DNA of 64,000 nucleotides, taken from assembly GCF_964340395.1 (NCBI RefSeq), contig NC_135550.1:18461484-18525483 (forward strand), read 5' to 3'. The notes beneath the pieces are model-generated. The model did no database searches. It saw nothing but the letters and a program-made list of their open reading frames with translations, and was not told where the DNA came from. Origin of the DNA: Glandiceps talaboti (Eukaryota; Hemichordata; Enteropneusta; Spengelidae). Positions 43,801 to 57,280 of the stretch are shown here, piece by piece. The translations under genes were made by a program, and so were the position numbers. Positions within the stretch are counted from its first letter, which is position 1, and every line of letters starts with the position of its first letter.

Positions 43801-46800
43801 TCATTCAAGTGTCTACCCCATATTATTAGATGCAAGCTATCTTTTGGAGACATTGACCTTTGACCTTGACCTTGACCTACAGGGTAGACCATCAAGATTA
43901 GCCCATTACTGGCATATTACAGACACTTTGTAGCAATTATGTATGGCCAATTTCTTTTAGATCTTGTCTATAGGTAATACAGCACAAGATAAACATACAC
44001 ATGCATTACTTTTGCCATGCTCATATCACTTTTTACTCACTGGCAGCCATATTTGTAGTGAACAACCATGACCACTTATCTCAATAAACGTTAATACATA
44101 GAGACCAAATTTAAGTATCTATCCCTATATTGCGAGGTTTAAACTTTCTTTTGAGACATTGACCTTTGGCCTTGACCTGGACCTTCAGGTTCAGTTATCG
44201 GAATTAAGCAATTTCCTGCATTATCACAGACACTTTGTCTTATTTATTTGTCGCCACCGATTTCTTATAATCATGTCACCATTCAGTCACATAGAAGTAA
44301 AAGTATTTGAGGAGGACTGTGTGTTCTACAAAGACTTGTTTAATTTAGAAAATGATTGCTTCAACAGTGAAAGTTGTGTATAAGTACTGGTAGGGACAAA
44401 TGGTAGTGATCAATTAAATGTTTGCAAAAATGAATTGGCTGTAAGGAGAGAGATCACACTATGAAAATAGATGACGAAACTGGAGCTATTAGTAAAACAA
44501 ACCAAAAAAGAACACCACTGTCTAGGTTATAACCACTATAAATACATCAACAAAATAAATGTCTAAGTGAATTAAAAGATTGAACCGTGTCCACAGTACT
44601 TAACAGCCACATTTTGTAACCTGTGCTAACGTGTAAGTACTCACAGACTTTTCCCCACGACTGGCCACACAGTCAGTTTTTTAATATGATTATTTCTGCA
44701 AAGCTGTTTTTAATCAAGTGAAAACTATACTTTAATATCAACGATATTGTCATCTTTGAAAATAACAATTCCACATTATTAAAAAATGAAAAGATAACAA
44801 ATTGGTTTATTTACTACTCTCGAATCCCATGAAAGATTGGAAAAAGATTAAATAATTCAATTTTTATGGTCAGACCAGATGATAAATAGTTTGAAGTTGG
44901 ATACCCCTGTGGCTATATTTGATGTTTAAACACATGCTTGATATCAAATGTTTTAGCAAGAGCTTTTATATTGAATTCTTGTCCTTCTTGGTAAATACAA
45001 AAAAAAAAATTGCTTTGTAAAGTGAGGTGTACTCAGTGCACCAGGTGGTAGTGTGACTCTATGTATTGCTGGTAGTAGCCAATGTTTACTCTCATTTTTA
45101 CTTCACAGACTGAAATAAAATCCCCCACCCCGACATGTTTATTTTTTATTCGTCCTTTTCAAATATTATACTTGTAGCAAAGCAATCCATTATAAAAATA
45201 AGTTTCTTTTGTTGTCATTTGACAAGGACTTGGGTACTGATGATATCCTTAAAAAAAATGAAAAAAATCTATAAATTTTACTGTGTACATTGATCAGTGT
45301 CATGCCATCAATTTGATCGTGAACCTTAAAATAGTAATGTAGATTTTAAAAGTAATTGTTTTTAAGTGTTGTGAGAGGGTGTGATATAATCAAAACCATG
45401 CTCTGAGAACATTAGAGTCTCAATTTTTAGTTGGGGGTTACGTGGCACTTGAGTTAAATAGCAGTATTTGAACTAGTCTGTAAAATTGAAAAGGCATTTC
45501 CTTTATACTGAGTCTAATAAATCCTTCAAGTAGACAAAAAAATCCATAACAAAGGCAAGAACCAGATTGTGCTGTGGTCGTGTAGAATCGACAATTAAAT
45601 ACAATTTGAATGTCAATCATATGTATGGTAAACATTCAATACTTTTCTTTGTAGGGGAAAAAAATTGTGTACAAGTCGAGACCAGTTGTAACATGTCGTG
45701 GTATACACTTTCACTCATTTTAATTTCAATGAAGGATTTTGTTATTGAAAAGTAATTTTCACCCAGCAAGGTTTTCATCCCCTGTCAGAAATCATTTAAT
45801 GCCTTTACAAATTTCTTCTCAATCAATCATGTTTTTTAATGGATATGTGAATACAGCTCCTGCTGTGAAGAGCTTGTTGTCCAGAAAAGGAATTGAAATG
45901 AAAACCTCTAAAAACATGCGAACCTTGTTCTTGAAAGAGAATGAAAAGAGAGAATAATGTTAAACTGAGCTTCATGCCAGCATCAATTGTTTTGAAGGCT
46001 GATTTTGAATATTGTCTTGCTTTCTGTAAAGTTAGTTTTAAAAGCATGCACCATGTTATGAAAGTATTTTATTTTTTGTCAGTAAATTCTTCGAATGACA
46101 CTAAAAAGAAACGAGGGAAGCATATTGTGTAGTAGAGTAAGGAATTTAATGGAGCCTACATGTAAATTTAAATAGAAAAGGTCAACACAACAGCTGTAAA
46201 GCGTATGGCTAAGTCGTGCGTGATGGAAAATGAATAAAAAGATGCTTGTTGCTTTTGTAGATGTTTTTTTTAGGGGCGACAATGTCTCCTATGAATACAC
46301 ACAGAGAATTGCGAATCTCTCCACAATTGCTATATTCTTTAATGAGGAATGAAAAGACTTGAATTATTTTCCTGCCATCAAAGACAAGTATGATGGGGAT
46401 TGACAATTCTGGAGATGTTTAGGTATTCATCAATAGTAACAACAGTGATCATTGCTTTTCTTCTGAGGTCACGTCCATAATAGCCCTCGCTCATTCTAAC
46501 AACAGGTTGTTTGGTATGCTAGATTAGGTGGGTTTTCCCCACACATCTTTGTTATACAAAACAAGGATAATAGTCTGCGTTGATTTTCTCACAAGGAACT
46601 GAAGACGCGATTTGGAGGAAAAAATAAAAGGAAAGATAGTAATTTCATTTTTTATTTTCTGTTGGTACTTAGTTTTGTAGGAAATCGCTCAATCCTTAAA
46701 TCTATTCACCGTTTTTTAAAACCAATTTCCAATGTAATAACAGCATATAACTACCACCATCTCAGGATATCGAGAATGCCTCTCGCAGAGACAAAGAATA

Positions 46801-49800
46801 CAAGACTTGAAAAGATAATTGAATTTTAGCCGTAGGGGTATCGTGTTTGCTCTTCATTTTCACAATATGAAGTAAAAGACCACTAGTCATTAAACCAAAA
46901 TTGGCTGTCTCTAGCTGAGATGACACAAAATGTAATTTCCAAACGTTTCATCGGATTCTCTTCAAGCTCGTTGTGGAGTGATGAAATTGGCTCAATTGTG
47001 TTTGGGGCGATTTAGTAGGTGCGTAGACTGCGCCAAGAAATGGTATCCTTGTCGTGTTCATTGATAACCAGGAAATTGAAACACATCAGTAATGTTTTCT
47101 GCTATAATGAGACATGAGGACATCATGCAGTCAGACAAACCCTTATAATTCAGATGGCTTGCCTTCGACCTCTCCGCTACAGAAGTTTTTGTTTGATATA
47201 TGCCACCAGGAAATAATTAACACCATCTTAGAATTGATAGATAACTTTATGGTTAGGGAAATAATTAAGACTTGCCAGAATTAATTTGATGATTCACATC
47301 CTGTGAACATTTCAAGAATCAAATTTTAATTCTGTCCTTTTAACTTGGCAGGCAAAAAAAAAAATTGTTTCAAGTTGCAGCTTTAACGCACGCCATTTTG
47401 TTTTGCTTTCAGTCCCAGAAAAACTGCCTGTCACATAAGATAATGAATATTAACAATGTGATTTCATTTTGTAAGAAATTCTAAAAATAAGAAATTATTG
47501 ATGTGAAAGGTCAAATCTATAATTATGGTGATTCTTTGATAATGGAAAATATTAATGAAATTCAGAAAATGATAGATGTATTGTTTTGAATTGTGTATTG
47601 TTCTGGTACATCTTACAGGAGGGGGGGATCTTGTACCACCTGTTACCATTGTAGAGCCATCGTGGCCTTGACACCCAATTGTAGATAAAGACCTGTTTTT
47701 TTATGCCATGCAAATTGTGTACATGTACAACAGCTGTGCAGGCTATCCAGCAAAATGGGAAGATCTATTTATCATGTTAATATGACAAGCTAGAGTCTTA
47801 CCCCCAAAGTGTGTCTATTTGTTGAGTGTGTGCAGCCTAGGTACCATTATCTTTGGTATGATAATATGTTCTGTTGCTAATGAGATTAACCGATAGGTTG
47901 AAAAGATAACAAGAGACACTATATCTAAACACCTTGTAGCCTTTTTAGCCGTTTGATGCTAACTGTACCCGCATTGTTTGCCAGTCTTATGGGGATATAC
48001 TCAATCTTCCCTCCCCTTTTAATCATTAGGTTTAGATATTTTAATAAAGTATTTTAATAAGTAAATTATTGTAGCGTAAAATCTGTAATGTCATGAACTA
48101 TTATCGTCATGGCTATTTCAAATTGAGTTTTTTTTGTCAGTATAGTAGACTGATCCGTAGCGGTATTAAGATGATTTAAAAACTGTTTGTGACTTCCTGT
48201 TTCATTTCTATGTGTGTGTGTGTTATCAGTTCACATCTCTGGAGACTTGCTCCAAGTGGTATGGGGTTGGCCACACCTTTTGAGTGCAGTCAGTCCGAGA
48301 CCTATTTGCCTTTGCCTTCCTATTGAGGGCACCGACTTCTGCTTTGGTTTGTTTATTGGTGTTTTGTTGATAGCGGGAATCTTATCTTTGAAAAAAAATA
48401 ATAAAAAGCCAAGGCGTTGTTCGGTCAGAGTTTACTGTACCTACTTGAAGGATTAGCACCAATACTGAAAATTTACATCAGATAAGACTTCCTCTCCAGT
48501 CTAGGTTTTTCAGAGATATGTTATATATATGGTTTGTGAGGGGACAACCACAAAATGGTGGGAAAACAAGACAGTTATGTTTACATGTATACACACTAGA
48601 TTGGAATGAGTTTGTTGTCAATCTGTTTGATATTCTCATTAGCACCTTATTAACACATGTTGAACAAATTTAACAACAAGCACACCTCAGTGTGAAACAA
48701 ACAGTGCTTGAAGTTGATACACCTCTTCACATGCAAATTGATTATGTCATGACTCACTTTAATATTTGGGTGGGAATTTATCGTTACTAAAAATAGTATA
48801 TGTCTTTGTGTAAGAAGCAGTAGAGGGTTAGAAATATTTCACTTGGAATTTAAATTATTTGGTTATTAAAGTAAAATTTCCAAAAAAAAGTCAATATGTT
48901 TATTTCAAGTGAATATCAAGTACACATTTCACTTTGGTGGGAGGAAAGCAATGCTTGTCTGTTAAAGGGCAACCCAAATTTAAGCCTTGCCTTGCCTCGA
49001 TTTTGAGACTATAAACAGTGTGTACATATTGAGGCTTGAAATGTACAGTAACTGTTACTTCTCTTTTATATGGTAAATTACTCTTTAAGGAATCAACAAT
49101 AGATTTTCCTTCCAAATCATTTAAATGTACTTATACACTAAGGCGAGCAAAACTCCTTTCAAATACAGGTCAGTTTAACAGCTGGCGGCTCAAGTGTGCT
49201 ATTAGGCTTGACTTCATCAAGTTTGATAACAGTATATCAGTGTCTAATACCCAGGGAAACACTTCTTCTTTATCATCTCAGTTTTAGCTATTCAGGCATA
49301 ACAGATCGTAAGTGGTCATGGAGTGGTCATGTCTAATTCTGTGTTACATCCTCCTGGTTCATTTCATGAGATCTGTTGTCGATTTGAAAGAATACTATGA
49401 CATTGGGTTAACATAACGGCATTAAACTTGTGAATACGGGACAGAAAAACAGCGCTGTCAATTTGAATCAGGAATTGGCTTTAAAAATAAACCTGTTAAA
49501 TTTAGGATCAGAAATTGGCTTTTAGGTTTTACAGTGAAATGCAAGTGAAGGCTCGGTTGTGAATATGTATTAATATGTGATGCTTAAATGTGTGGTTGTA
49601 GGACCACATTAAGTATCATTAGTTGTAGACATGTTATAGAATAAACCTGTGAGCAAAAGGTCCAAACAAATGAAAACATGCCATATTTCAGACTTTGCAG
49701 AGCTCAACACAGCTGACTCCAACTCTACTGCTAGTAGTAGTTGTAGCATGATGCTGGAAATATAGGACATCCTATGACTGATGACACTTCTCAATAATTC

Positions 49801-52800
49801 ATATTTCTTAAAAACCCCAAAGGAATCGAACGACATTGCAACACATGTGTCCACTTAAGAGAGTGCCTTGTAAAAGCTTAAGAAATACACAAGACGACAA
49901 GCCAACCAGCTGATCTCGGCAGCCAAGAGCAGATGAAGAACGCTCCCTGGGGATCGCAAGACTTAGTTAGCAATCTAGAAGAGTTTGTACTGCTCCAAGT
50001 TTTCTAACATGTGGACTTTTCACAGTAAACTTGAAAAGACATTCAATTAATTCCTAATTCTCTGTATGATGCAGCCTCTCTTTTTCATTGCCTGCCAAGA
50101 ATAAAATGTGTTCCCAAGAGGTACATTTTCAAAACGGATGGCTGTGAAAGCTAATGTTTTGAAGTTTTATTACCACTATGGTTTTGGATTACCTTCTTGG
50201 AAGGTAGTAAAATCAATTATTTTTTTTACTAGTTTGTGAAAATGGCAAGAACTCTATACCAATGAAGTCACTGACTAAAATACATTCAGTAAAAACTTTT
50301 TTAAAAAACAACACATTTTATGAAAGTCGAAACAATTCTAAATTTGCAAATACATGAGAATATGTGTTAATTACAGTGAAATGTAATTGGCCCAAAACCT
50401 AATAAATACTTGTTAAAGGTTATGAAATTTGTAGAGTTTGATATTCAAAGTAGGCTCTGATTGTGTATCAGTGTGGACAGTTCCACATGGATACAGGTGA
50501 TCTCTTAATTGCCTATTAAAATGATAAATAACATGTCTTCCAATTCTGTGTGCTTTTTAAATAACCTATGACCCCCAGGTTGAATGTTTTACCTGAGGTA
50601 TAAATTCAGAACAGAGCCGTTTATGTTGACTAGTATCGTAACACTTGTAAGTAGTTTAGACAGACTGGCAGACTGTTGAGATTTACAGACGTCTTTAAGG
50701 AGGGCTGTACCTGTCCTTAGCCAACCTTTCCCTGTCACTGGCTTTACAACTTGATTGATGTGTTAGCCTTAGCTTTGCTGTTTATTGTGTACTAAGTAAT
50801 TGACAGACAAGCCCCTGTGGTTTACTAATGAGTGGTCTGAGTTTACACTTACATGAAGAGAATACCATTTATATAGTTTACGTGGGGAAGTAGCTTTTAC
50901 CTAACAAGAAAATTATGTTACAAACCCTTGTGGTTTATATTTACACAGGGAATACTGTAGTTTACATGGGGAAGTACCTAACAAGAAAAATATGTTTCAG
51001 TTTGTATTTGGTATCAATTTGAGAAACCAAAGATCACAGGAAACAGTCCTAACTCTGTAACAATATCTTCTTTCATATTCAATGGTTCCGAGAGTATGAG
51101 TAACACAAAACAGAGATGACCTTTTTTTCTTTTTTTTTTAAACTTCCTTTGCCATACAGAAATTTTGCTACTATGGCCAATATAAGTGATTTTAGATTCC
51201 ATTTCATAGCAGATATTTAGTGTTGTTGAAAGTCACTTCATCAAAAATTTACTGCTTGTAGTAGTGATTTCAACTGTGTTGTGTAAGTCAGGTTTTCTAG
51301 TGAGGTAATTTCATCCTGAAACTGGAAGGCCTTACTGTATTACATTGAAGACCATCACTTCTATTAATATCTCAGCAATCAGAAATTCATTGCAATATAA
51401 TGTATCTAATTTACATATTCACAACACTAGATATTCTTGTCTAAATTTCAATTTCCCACTGGAAAAAATATAGCGACCTGGAATATTTTGATACATGATT
51501 TGACAAAAAAGATTTCGAGTTGGTATTTTTCTGTCGCTTTTAATAATTGAGGTATAAATAAACAGGGCAGCATATCAATAATCATATTATGTTTTCTCAG
51601 AATTCTGCATCACGTCTTTTTTAATAATATTGCACTATATTTACAAACCCAGCTGCTTTGTATCTTGCAAAATTATTCCTTCCTATTTTTATCTTGTACT
51701 CCATCATTATTTACCTACACTAGTAGAGGAGAGGGGTGGGGGTGGGGGATGGGGGTGGGGGTGTTAGTGTTCCGTTAATGTCCTGATATCTAGCAATTTC
51801 CATGATTAGAAAAAAAACATGTTGACTTTCTCAGTACCTGAAATAGAATATTACTGCCTAGGTGCATCATAAAAATAACGAACACTCGATTTCTTGGTCG
51901 ACACCATAACTTCCGCTCCACACGCTTCACATGCACTACTATAGGTACACGTGAAAATAAGTCAACCTTCGTGTTCTATTTTGACCTTCTAGCATGAGGT
52001 AAAAAGCTATTGCAGGTACCCGAGAATTCATATTTGCCTAACACAGTTATGCGGTTTTTGTCACATATCATGTATCTAGGGTAACGATGTAGTACTTTGA
52101 TTGAAATTAGTAGTCAGTGCAGTCGAAAATCTAGTGTAAAGATTACTATGTTAGATTATTTTTCCATACAGAGATAAATTAATGCACACATCAGAAATTG
52201 AATGCTCTTTAGCCGATGTTTATACTAGCACTCTCCAGAGATAAAAACAACTATGTACGACTATAAAACCAACATTAATGATATTTGAATATAAATAGAA
52301 TTGAGCTTTTTTACAAGATTTTTGGTGATACATCTCATGCTGTGATAAAGTAATCTTTATGCAAATGGTTTGACATTGTAATCTGAGACCTTAAGAGAGT
52401 AATATTAAATTTTTGTGACAGGAAATGCTAGTTTATTTTGTAAAATGATATTTCTGCATAAAGAAACTGATTGGTACATTAGGATATAAGCGAAGACATT
52501 TTGGTCAGTCCAAATTTATCTTCGAGCTGTTGACTCAAATTACAAAAATCAACTGAAAGCGAATTTATCATGATGCAAAGATAGCATGTAAGAAATAGTC
52601 ATTCAATATATTGTCATTTCCTGTGTTAATCTACATATCATGTGTTTTGGACTTCTCACGCTTTTTCTTAGAAAACACTCATATGGCAACTTTTGCATTT
52701 TGGTCGTTCTGACAAAAGTGTCATTAACTTCTGATCAGTTGTAATTTCATAGTTTTAATGCCGGAAAGCAATTTCTATAGTGACCAAAAAAATTGAAGAA

Positions 52801-52841
52801 AAAAAACAAGGTATTGCTAAAATGAAAAAACCCTAACACAG

Positions 52842-52891
<50 letters not shown>

Positions 52892-53200
52892 AAATTTTAA
52901 AAAAATGAAACATAGATTGCAAAAAAATAAAAAAAATAAATGGTGATTTGTGTATTGAAAAGTTTACATGTAAACTGACCACTCAACTGTGTTTTTCATT
53001 TCCAACAGGTACAAGACATCTTCCTAATAGTCTGCCGTAAGACATTAATAGAATTCTTCAACGCCATCAAAGCTGGTAAAGACACTGACGCTTCCTGGAA
53101 GAAGGCCATCTACAAGATTATAAGCAAGTTAGATGACCCCTTACCAGAGTTCTTCCGATCGCCAGACTGCCTAGAAGAGTTAGAAAGACTGGAACGCTAG
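40895..53200 (+). CDS. PROX: Prospero/PROX homeodomain transcription factor
   Basis: Join 40895-42583, 42959-43264, 53009-53200 (563+102+63 codons = 728 aa plus TAG; human PROX1 is 737). Nuclear regulator of cell fate and cell-cycle exit in neural and other lineages. Features: basic KRRRVD (13-18), a second conserved block AKRARVENI (169-177), basic RRQKRKQ (201-207), a charged coiled-coil stretch [12 protein letters not shown] (230-241), [19 protein letters not shown] (327-345), QTEAIPLVV (412-420), [11 protein letters not shown] (529-539), and the homeo-prospero domain (about 569-728). The start has good context (AAAAGATGG). The first intron is an AT-AC type; the second is 9.7 kb and GT-AG. 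The single copy is orthologous to both vertebrate PROX1 and PROX2. The gene looks intact. Confidence 0.96.
42584..42682 (+). other. Intron-retained PROX C-terminus
   Basis: If the AT-AC intron were kept, the frame would add 32 residues and stop at TAA 42680-42682, giving a protein with no homeo-prospero domain. Minor-class introns splice slowly, so such a transcript is possible. There is no evidence that it is made. Confidence 0.3.
42584..42958 (+). other. U12-type AT-AC intron in PROX
   Basis: The 375-nt intron begins ATATCCTTTTT, a perfect match to the U12 AT-AC 5' splice consensus. Its branch element TCCCTTAAC at 42942-42950 differs from TTCCTTAAC at one base. Ten nucleotides after the branch A comes CAC|TGC, an AC terminus. 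Joining GCC to TGC keeps the frame in phase 0 and gives STTLTPAHL, parallel to STLTPMHL in fly Prospero. No ordinary GT-AG pair does this as well, although one in-frame alternative exists. Confidence 0.85.
43621..44290 (+). repeat. Two related dispersed-repeat blocks with TGACCT arrays
   Basis: Blocks near 43830-43975 and 44125-44270 share TTTTG(G)AGACATTGACCTTTG, GACCT runs, AAT/GCATTA, ACAGACACTTTGT and ATTTCTTATA/TAG. The first contains TGACCTTTGACCTTGACCTTGACCT (43854-43878 in overlapping halves). I recall repeats rich in this motif as common in several marine invertebrate genomes. Confidence 0.65.
50811..51000. repeat. Imperfect tandem duplication
   Basis: Two copies of a unit containing CCCTGTGGTTTA, TTACAC, GAATAC, TAGTTTACGTGGGGAAGTA and ACCTAACAAGAAAA. 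The second copy is shorter. In PROX intron 2. Confidence 0.65.
51733..51762 (+). other. G-quadruplex motif
   Basis: GGGG and GGGGG runs separated by T or AT, five runs in about 30 nt. The transcript strand of PROX intron 2 carries it, so an RNA quadruplex in the pre-mRNA is possible. Confidence 0.65.
52845..52884. repeat. Poly-A tract
   Basis: About 40 A residues, about 125 nt before the PROX exon 3 acceptor, followed by short A/T blocks. It could be the tail of a decayed retroposed element, but no body is recognisable. Confidence 0.85.
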
Positions 53201-56200
53201 AGTAATTATACAGAGCTCTGGAAAACCAGGCTTGGGTACAATCTATTTGTGTGTTGCAATTGTGAACTTGTTAAATGAATATATTGACCTTCGTTTGTAA
53301 CAAAATTATTTTTTTGCATGTTTTAGATGTTTACGCACATAGAATATCTAGTTTCAAAATATGTTGTTAAATTTGAAAGTTACAACGTTTTGATGTTTTC
53401 GTGTTGCTTCCACTCAGTATATATATATACAGATATATATATATATATATATATAATTGTATTTGTTGGTGTGTGTGTGTGTGTGTGTGTGTCATTCAAG
53501 GATTGGATTTTTTTGTTTTTTGTTTTATGTCTTAATTTATTTACTATATAGTTCAATTCTTTGTCAATGCTTAAAGCATGATAAGCAACATTATGATATG
53601 GTATAGGAACACAAGCAAAGAGAATGTGTGTTTTATTTTGGCAGCTACATGTATGTCAAGTTGAAGTTTTTAAACTGAAATCTTAAGAATCACTATGTGT
53701 TTTCTACCTCTCACTGCATTGGTCATTTTTCTTGTGTATATGTTGCAAAGATATTTGTTGATTTTTTTTCTGTCATGACAGGAGAAAAAGACAATGTGAG
53801 AGGATAAGTCAAACTTTAGAATCAGAATTTTGTCACTTTAGAATACTTCTTGCCAGAAGCCGAGATACTGCCAGTAAAGGGAGTGTTACCATGGTTACCG
53901 GTTACCCAAGGGTCAAGGTTCATTGGTGGTTATACTATAGTAATAATATCAGTATACTGTCTTCATCTCAAAGATCAGAACTAATTATTTATTACGGAAA
54001 TTTGCAATATATTATGAAAACTAAATTATCGAGTGAGAAAATTATATAAAATTTTTGAATACATTAATAAAAGGGAAAGGAAATATTTAGTTATATAGAA
54101 AGAGTTATAAGAGTTTTTTTAGGTTCTTTTTAATTTATTGTGGCTTTAAAAGTATCAGCAGCCGTAGGTTGTGTTGTGTTTGGATGTGTTAGAAAGATCA
54201 ATGCAATATTGGAACAGTTTATTAATGCAAGTCGGATTTGTTTCTTTTCCTGTACTTTTTGTTTGGACCAGAGCGATACTATCGTGAGAAAGTAACCCAA
54301 ATATGGACGGGATATTGTTTAGTTCTCATTATCATAGATTAAATGCTTTCTGTATGTCTGTGTTTAGAACTGTTCTTAGTCATTGGCACAGCCTGCGCTT
54401 CCACTGTTTTCTCAATGTAGTTTGTGTGGAGTAGTATCCTGTGTGGAGGCCACAATGTAGTCTCTTAACTGGTAGCATCTGTTGGCTGTGTTTATGAGTC
54501 TCTCTCCACTATGACTTAGGAGATGGCATCATATTGCTACAATTCTAATTCATGTAGGCACACAACAAAAAAACAGGTCACAGATTGCGTAGAGCTACAT
54601 TTGTCGCCCAAGTCAGTGATGGGGAATTGTTTTTTTATTTCCACTATGTGTGGTTGTTAGAACTGATGATGTATCGTTTTAAGTCTTTATTATTCTTTGA
54701 AACAAGGAATAACGTTTGTACGTTGCATTGAACTCATTTTCTGTCATTGTGAATTTTGTGGGAGTTTTGAAAATTGGGGGCAGAGTAAGATTTGAAAGCA
54801 AAAGAATAACGAAAGAAACTTTCCAAATTCTTTATATTTAGTGGTGTGTTTTTCCTGCATAGCTTGTATCATAGAATGGCAGCTCTTTCAGCTAATGTAG
54901 AACACTGCAGAGTGTACTTTAGCATTGTCGTTGGCTTATAGCAAACAGTTTAAAAGATTTACATAGTCAATTCTTGCACCTAGTAGTGTTTAGAGTGGTA
55001 TAAGATTTTAAATAATAGATGCAATGTCCAGTATAAGGATGCAAATCTCACTGCTTTTTTTTTTAGAATGCAAGTGTCAATCTGACTAATTTTATAACTT
55101 AGAAAAATAACTTATTATGCTCTATCTCTCCTTCGATGTGGTTTTTAACCCAAAACCAATATCATGAGTTCTTCCATTGTGTTCTGACTAGAGCGTCAGA
55201 ACAACTTTTGATATTATGATATAAAAAAATAGTACTAGTTAATATAGATTAAGGTGATATAAAGGGTAGCGTTTAAAAGAAGAAAGAAATAGTGAGTTGA
55301 TGATAAAAAAAAAGAAAATACCAGTGCAGTTTTTCTGCAGTCAAAGCTACCTTCATGGTATACATAGTATTGTGCAACTAATTTATTCAGATTTCATAAG
55401 ATTTTCTGGTGATATGGGTAAACAAGATAACCGTTTCTCCAAAAAGAAAAAAAAAAGTTTTAAAAAAAAGAGAGAAAATGCCGTGTTTGGTGCGGTCCAC
55501 AGGAATGACAGTTTTGATTGGAGCTACTTGACACTGCCTTCAAACCAATGGTGACTGACCTTGGTTGTGCCTTCATAACTTTGTATTGATTACAAAAAAA
55601 AAATTACAACAAAAAATGAGATGAGTTTCAGAATAGAACAACTTCTATGAGGATATATTTTTCCACAAATGTGTTTGGTGGACTGTTTGATGTGTTTATA
55701 ATATCCAGTCGGTGTTTGTGTTTCCAAGTGGTTTTGTCCAACGTGTTTGCATGAAGTTGTTCTGTTTTAATATATAAATTAACTGCCATCGTTTCTCATC
55801 GCAACTTTATATGTACTGGCTAGTTGAGAAAATCAAATCAAATCAAATCTAATCAAATCAAATGCAATAACAAGTGTGCTATACTTTAGGGGGTGGGGAG
55901 TGGCAATGCATTATAAGTAGTGCAGTGTTCTTTTTTTTTTCATTCTTTCTTTCTTTTAAAAGTCAAGCCAAAGACACAGATATCTTGCCAAAAAAAAAAA
56001 AACCAAATGAAAAGTGCAATACATATTACCTGAACAGTATTTAAATAAACAGGAATTAAAAAAGTCAGTATGTGTCTTTATTGTTCAGTGGGTGCCTGTT
56101 GTTAACAGTAATAGTAAAGTGAGGTAAAAATTGTTGTTATTAAGTGATTGGTGTCATACACTGATATTATGTCATGTAATGTGAAAAACAAACAAACGAC

Positions 56201-57280
56201 AACAGACATTTCTACTACTAGCAATAAGATATAATTTTATACTGAATTTCTAAAAATTTCTAGCTTTACAAAAAAAAAAGAGAGAAGAAGATGATGTTGT
56301 TTGTTGCAATAGTAAAATTTAATCCTATTTAAATAAAGTGTGGAGATAAAAACTGTGGACCGTACCAATACACCAAACTGTATATAATATAGTGTTTCAA
56401 CCTCATGATGATGATGATGATGATGAAAAAAAAACAAGCCTGTTGTTTTGCGGAATAATAGAGTTTTATCATATGTGTACTTTTATTGTCATATTTTTCA
56501 TCATTTTATGATTTATATAAAAGTCTTGAGGTTATAAATTGAAGGGTTTTTATCAATAAGGTATTTTGTTTTCTGTATATGTTTGGTTGAATTTAAGAGA
56601 AATACATACTTTATTCTGAGATTGTCCTAATATTTGAATAGTCTAGTGAAATTTATTTATAAAGAGAAGAAAAAATTTTGAGGTAATTTTTGTCAGTGTA
56701 ATTCAATAACTTGTCTTGCTTTTTTTTCTTTTTGTTTCACCCTGTCGGTTGAAGTTTAGTCATATTTTGTACATTGAACAGAGAGTGGCATATAGTGTGT
56801 GTGTGTGATTGAAAGAGTACTTGTGAACCAACATTACCGTATGGATACAAGTCAATACAGTACATTGTTTGATATCCTTTTAAATTCAAAACCTGATGTA
56901 TTGAGTCACACACACAGTTTCAGCGATGAAAAATTGCTGAAGTTCTGTGTTTTTTTTAAGTCGACCCTGATTGTTTGGTTTGATGATGATGACCTTCTTG
57001 ATATTGAGTATGTTTACCAACATTTTGTGAAATCTGCAACATATTGTCTGTTAGGATTGTGTCCCATGTATGCTGTTAACATGGAGTGTACATTGTAGAG
57101 ATAACTTGGGTTGTTGCTAAAAGAGTCACTACAACAGGACAGTCTTAAAAAAAATGTGGTTGTTATAGAAATGTCTGTGGACAGTCCTGTTTTCTTGGAA
57201 ATGTAAAATATTCAGGGGGAACTGAAACTGCTTTTTATAGCAACTCGCCATACTTTATGTCTTCCTTATGTTTGCAACTG
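53201..57280 (+). other. PROX 3' UTR and downstream DNA
   Basis: No coding sequence was recognised. AT-rich, with a TA then TG microsatellite at 53419-53494. AATAAA hexamers occur at 54066-54071 and 56044-56049, with more beyond. Any of them could end the PROX transcript, so the 3' UTR is at least about 0.9 kb if the first is used. Confidence 0.5.
53419..53494. repeat. (TA)n and (TG)n microsatellite
   Basis: Two TA runs around an ACAG interruption and then a TG run, in the PROX 3' UTR. Confidence 0.9.

Larger units (their letters stand above)
43265..53008 (+). other. PROX intron 2 (9.7 kb)
   Basis: GT-AG, phase 0. It holds two related blocks with direct repeats of TGACCT (43630-44290), a GTGGTTTAC-type duplication (50811-51000), a G-quadruplex motif (51733-51762), and a poly-A tract (about 52845-52884). 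Segments with less simple sequence, for example 46,750-47,100 and 49,860-49,990 (with CAGCTGATC), could be enhancers. No further coding exon was recognised. Confidence 0.7.
42959..53200 (+). other. PROX: PROX exons 2 and 3: homeo-prospero domain
   Basis: Exon 2 (42959-43264) encodes [20 protein letters not shown] and on through [19 protein letters not shown]. Exon 3 (53009-53200) encodes the C-terminal prospero part with [19 protein letters not shown] and [10 protein letters not shown]. The atypical homeodomain and the prospero domain form one structural unit that binds DNA. The junction codons GAG|GTA fall at the homeodomain-prospero boundary (NEFE|VQDI), comparable with human DFEVPERF. Confidence 0.95.
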
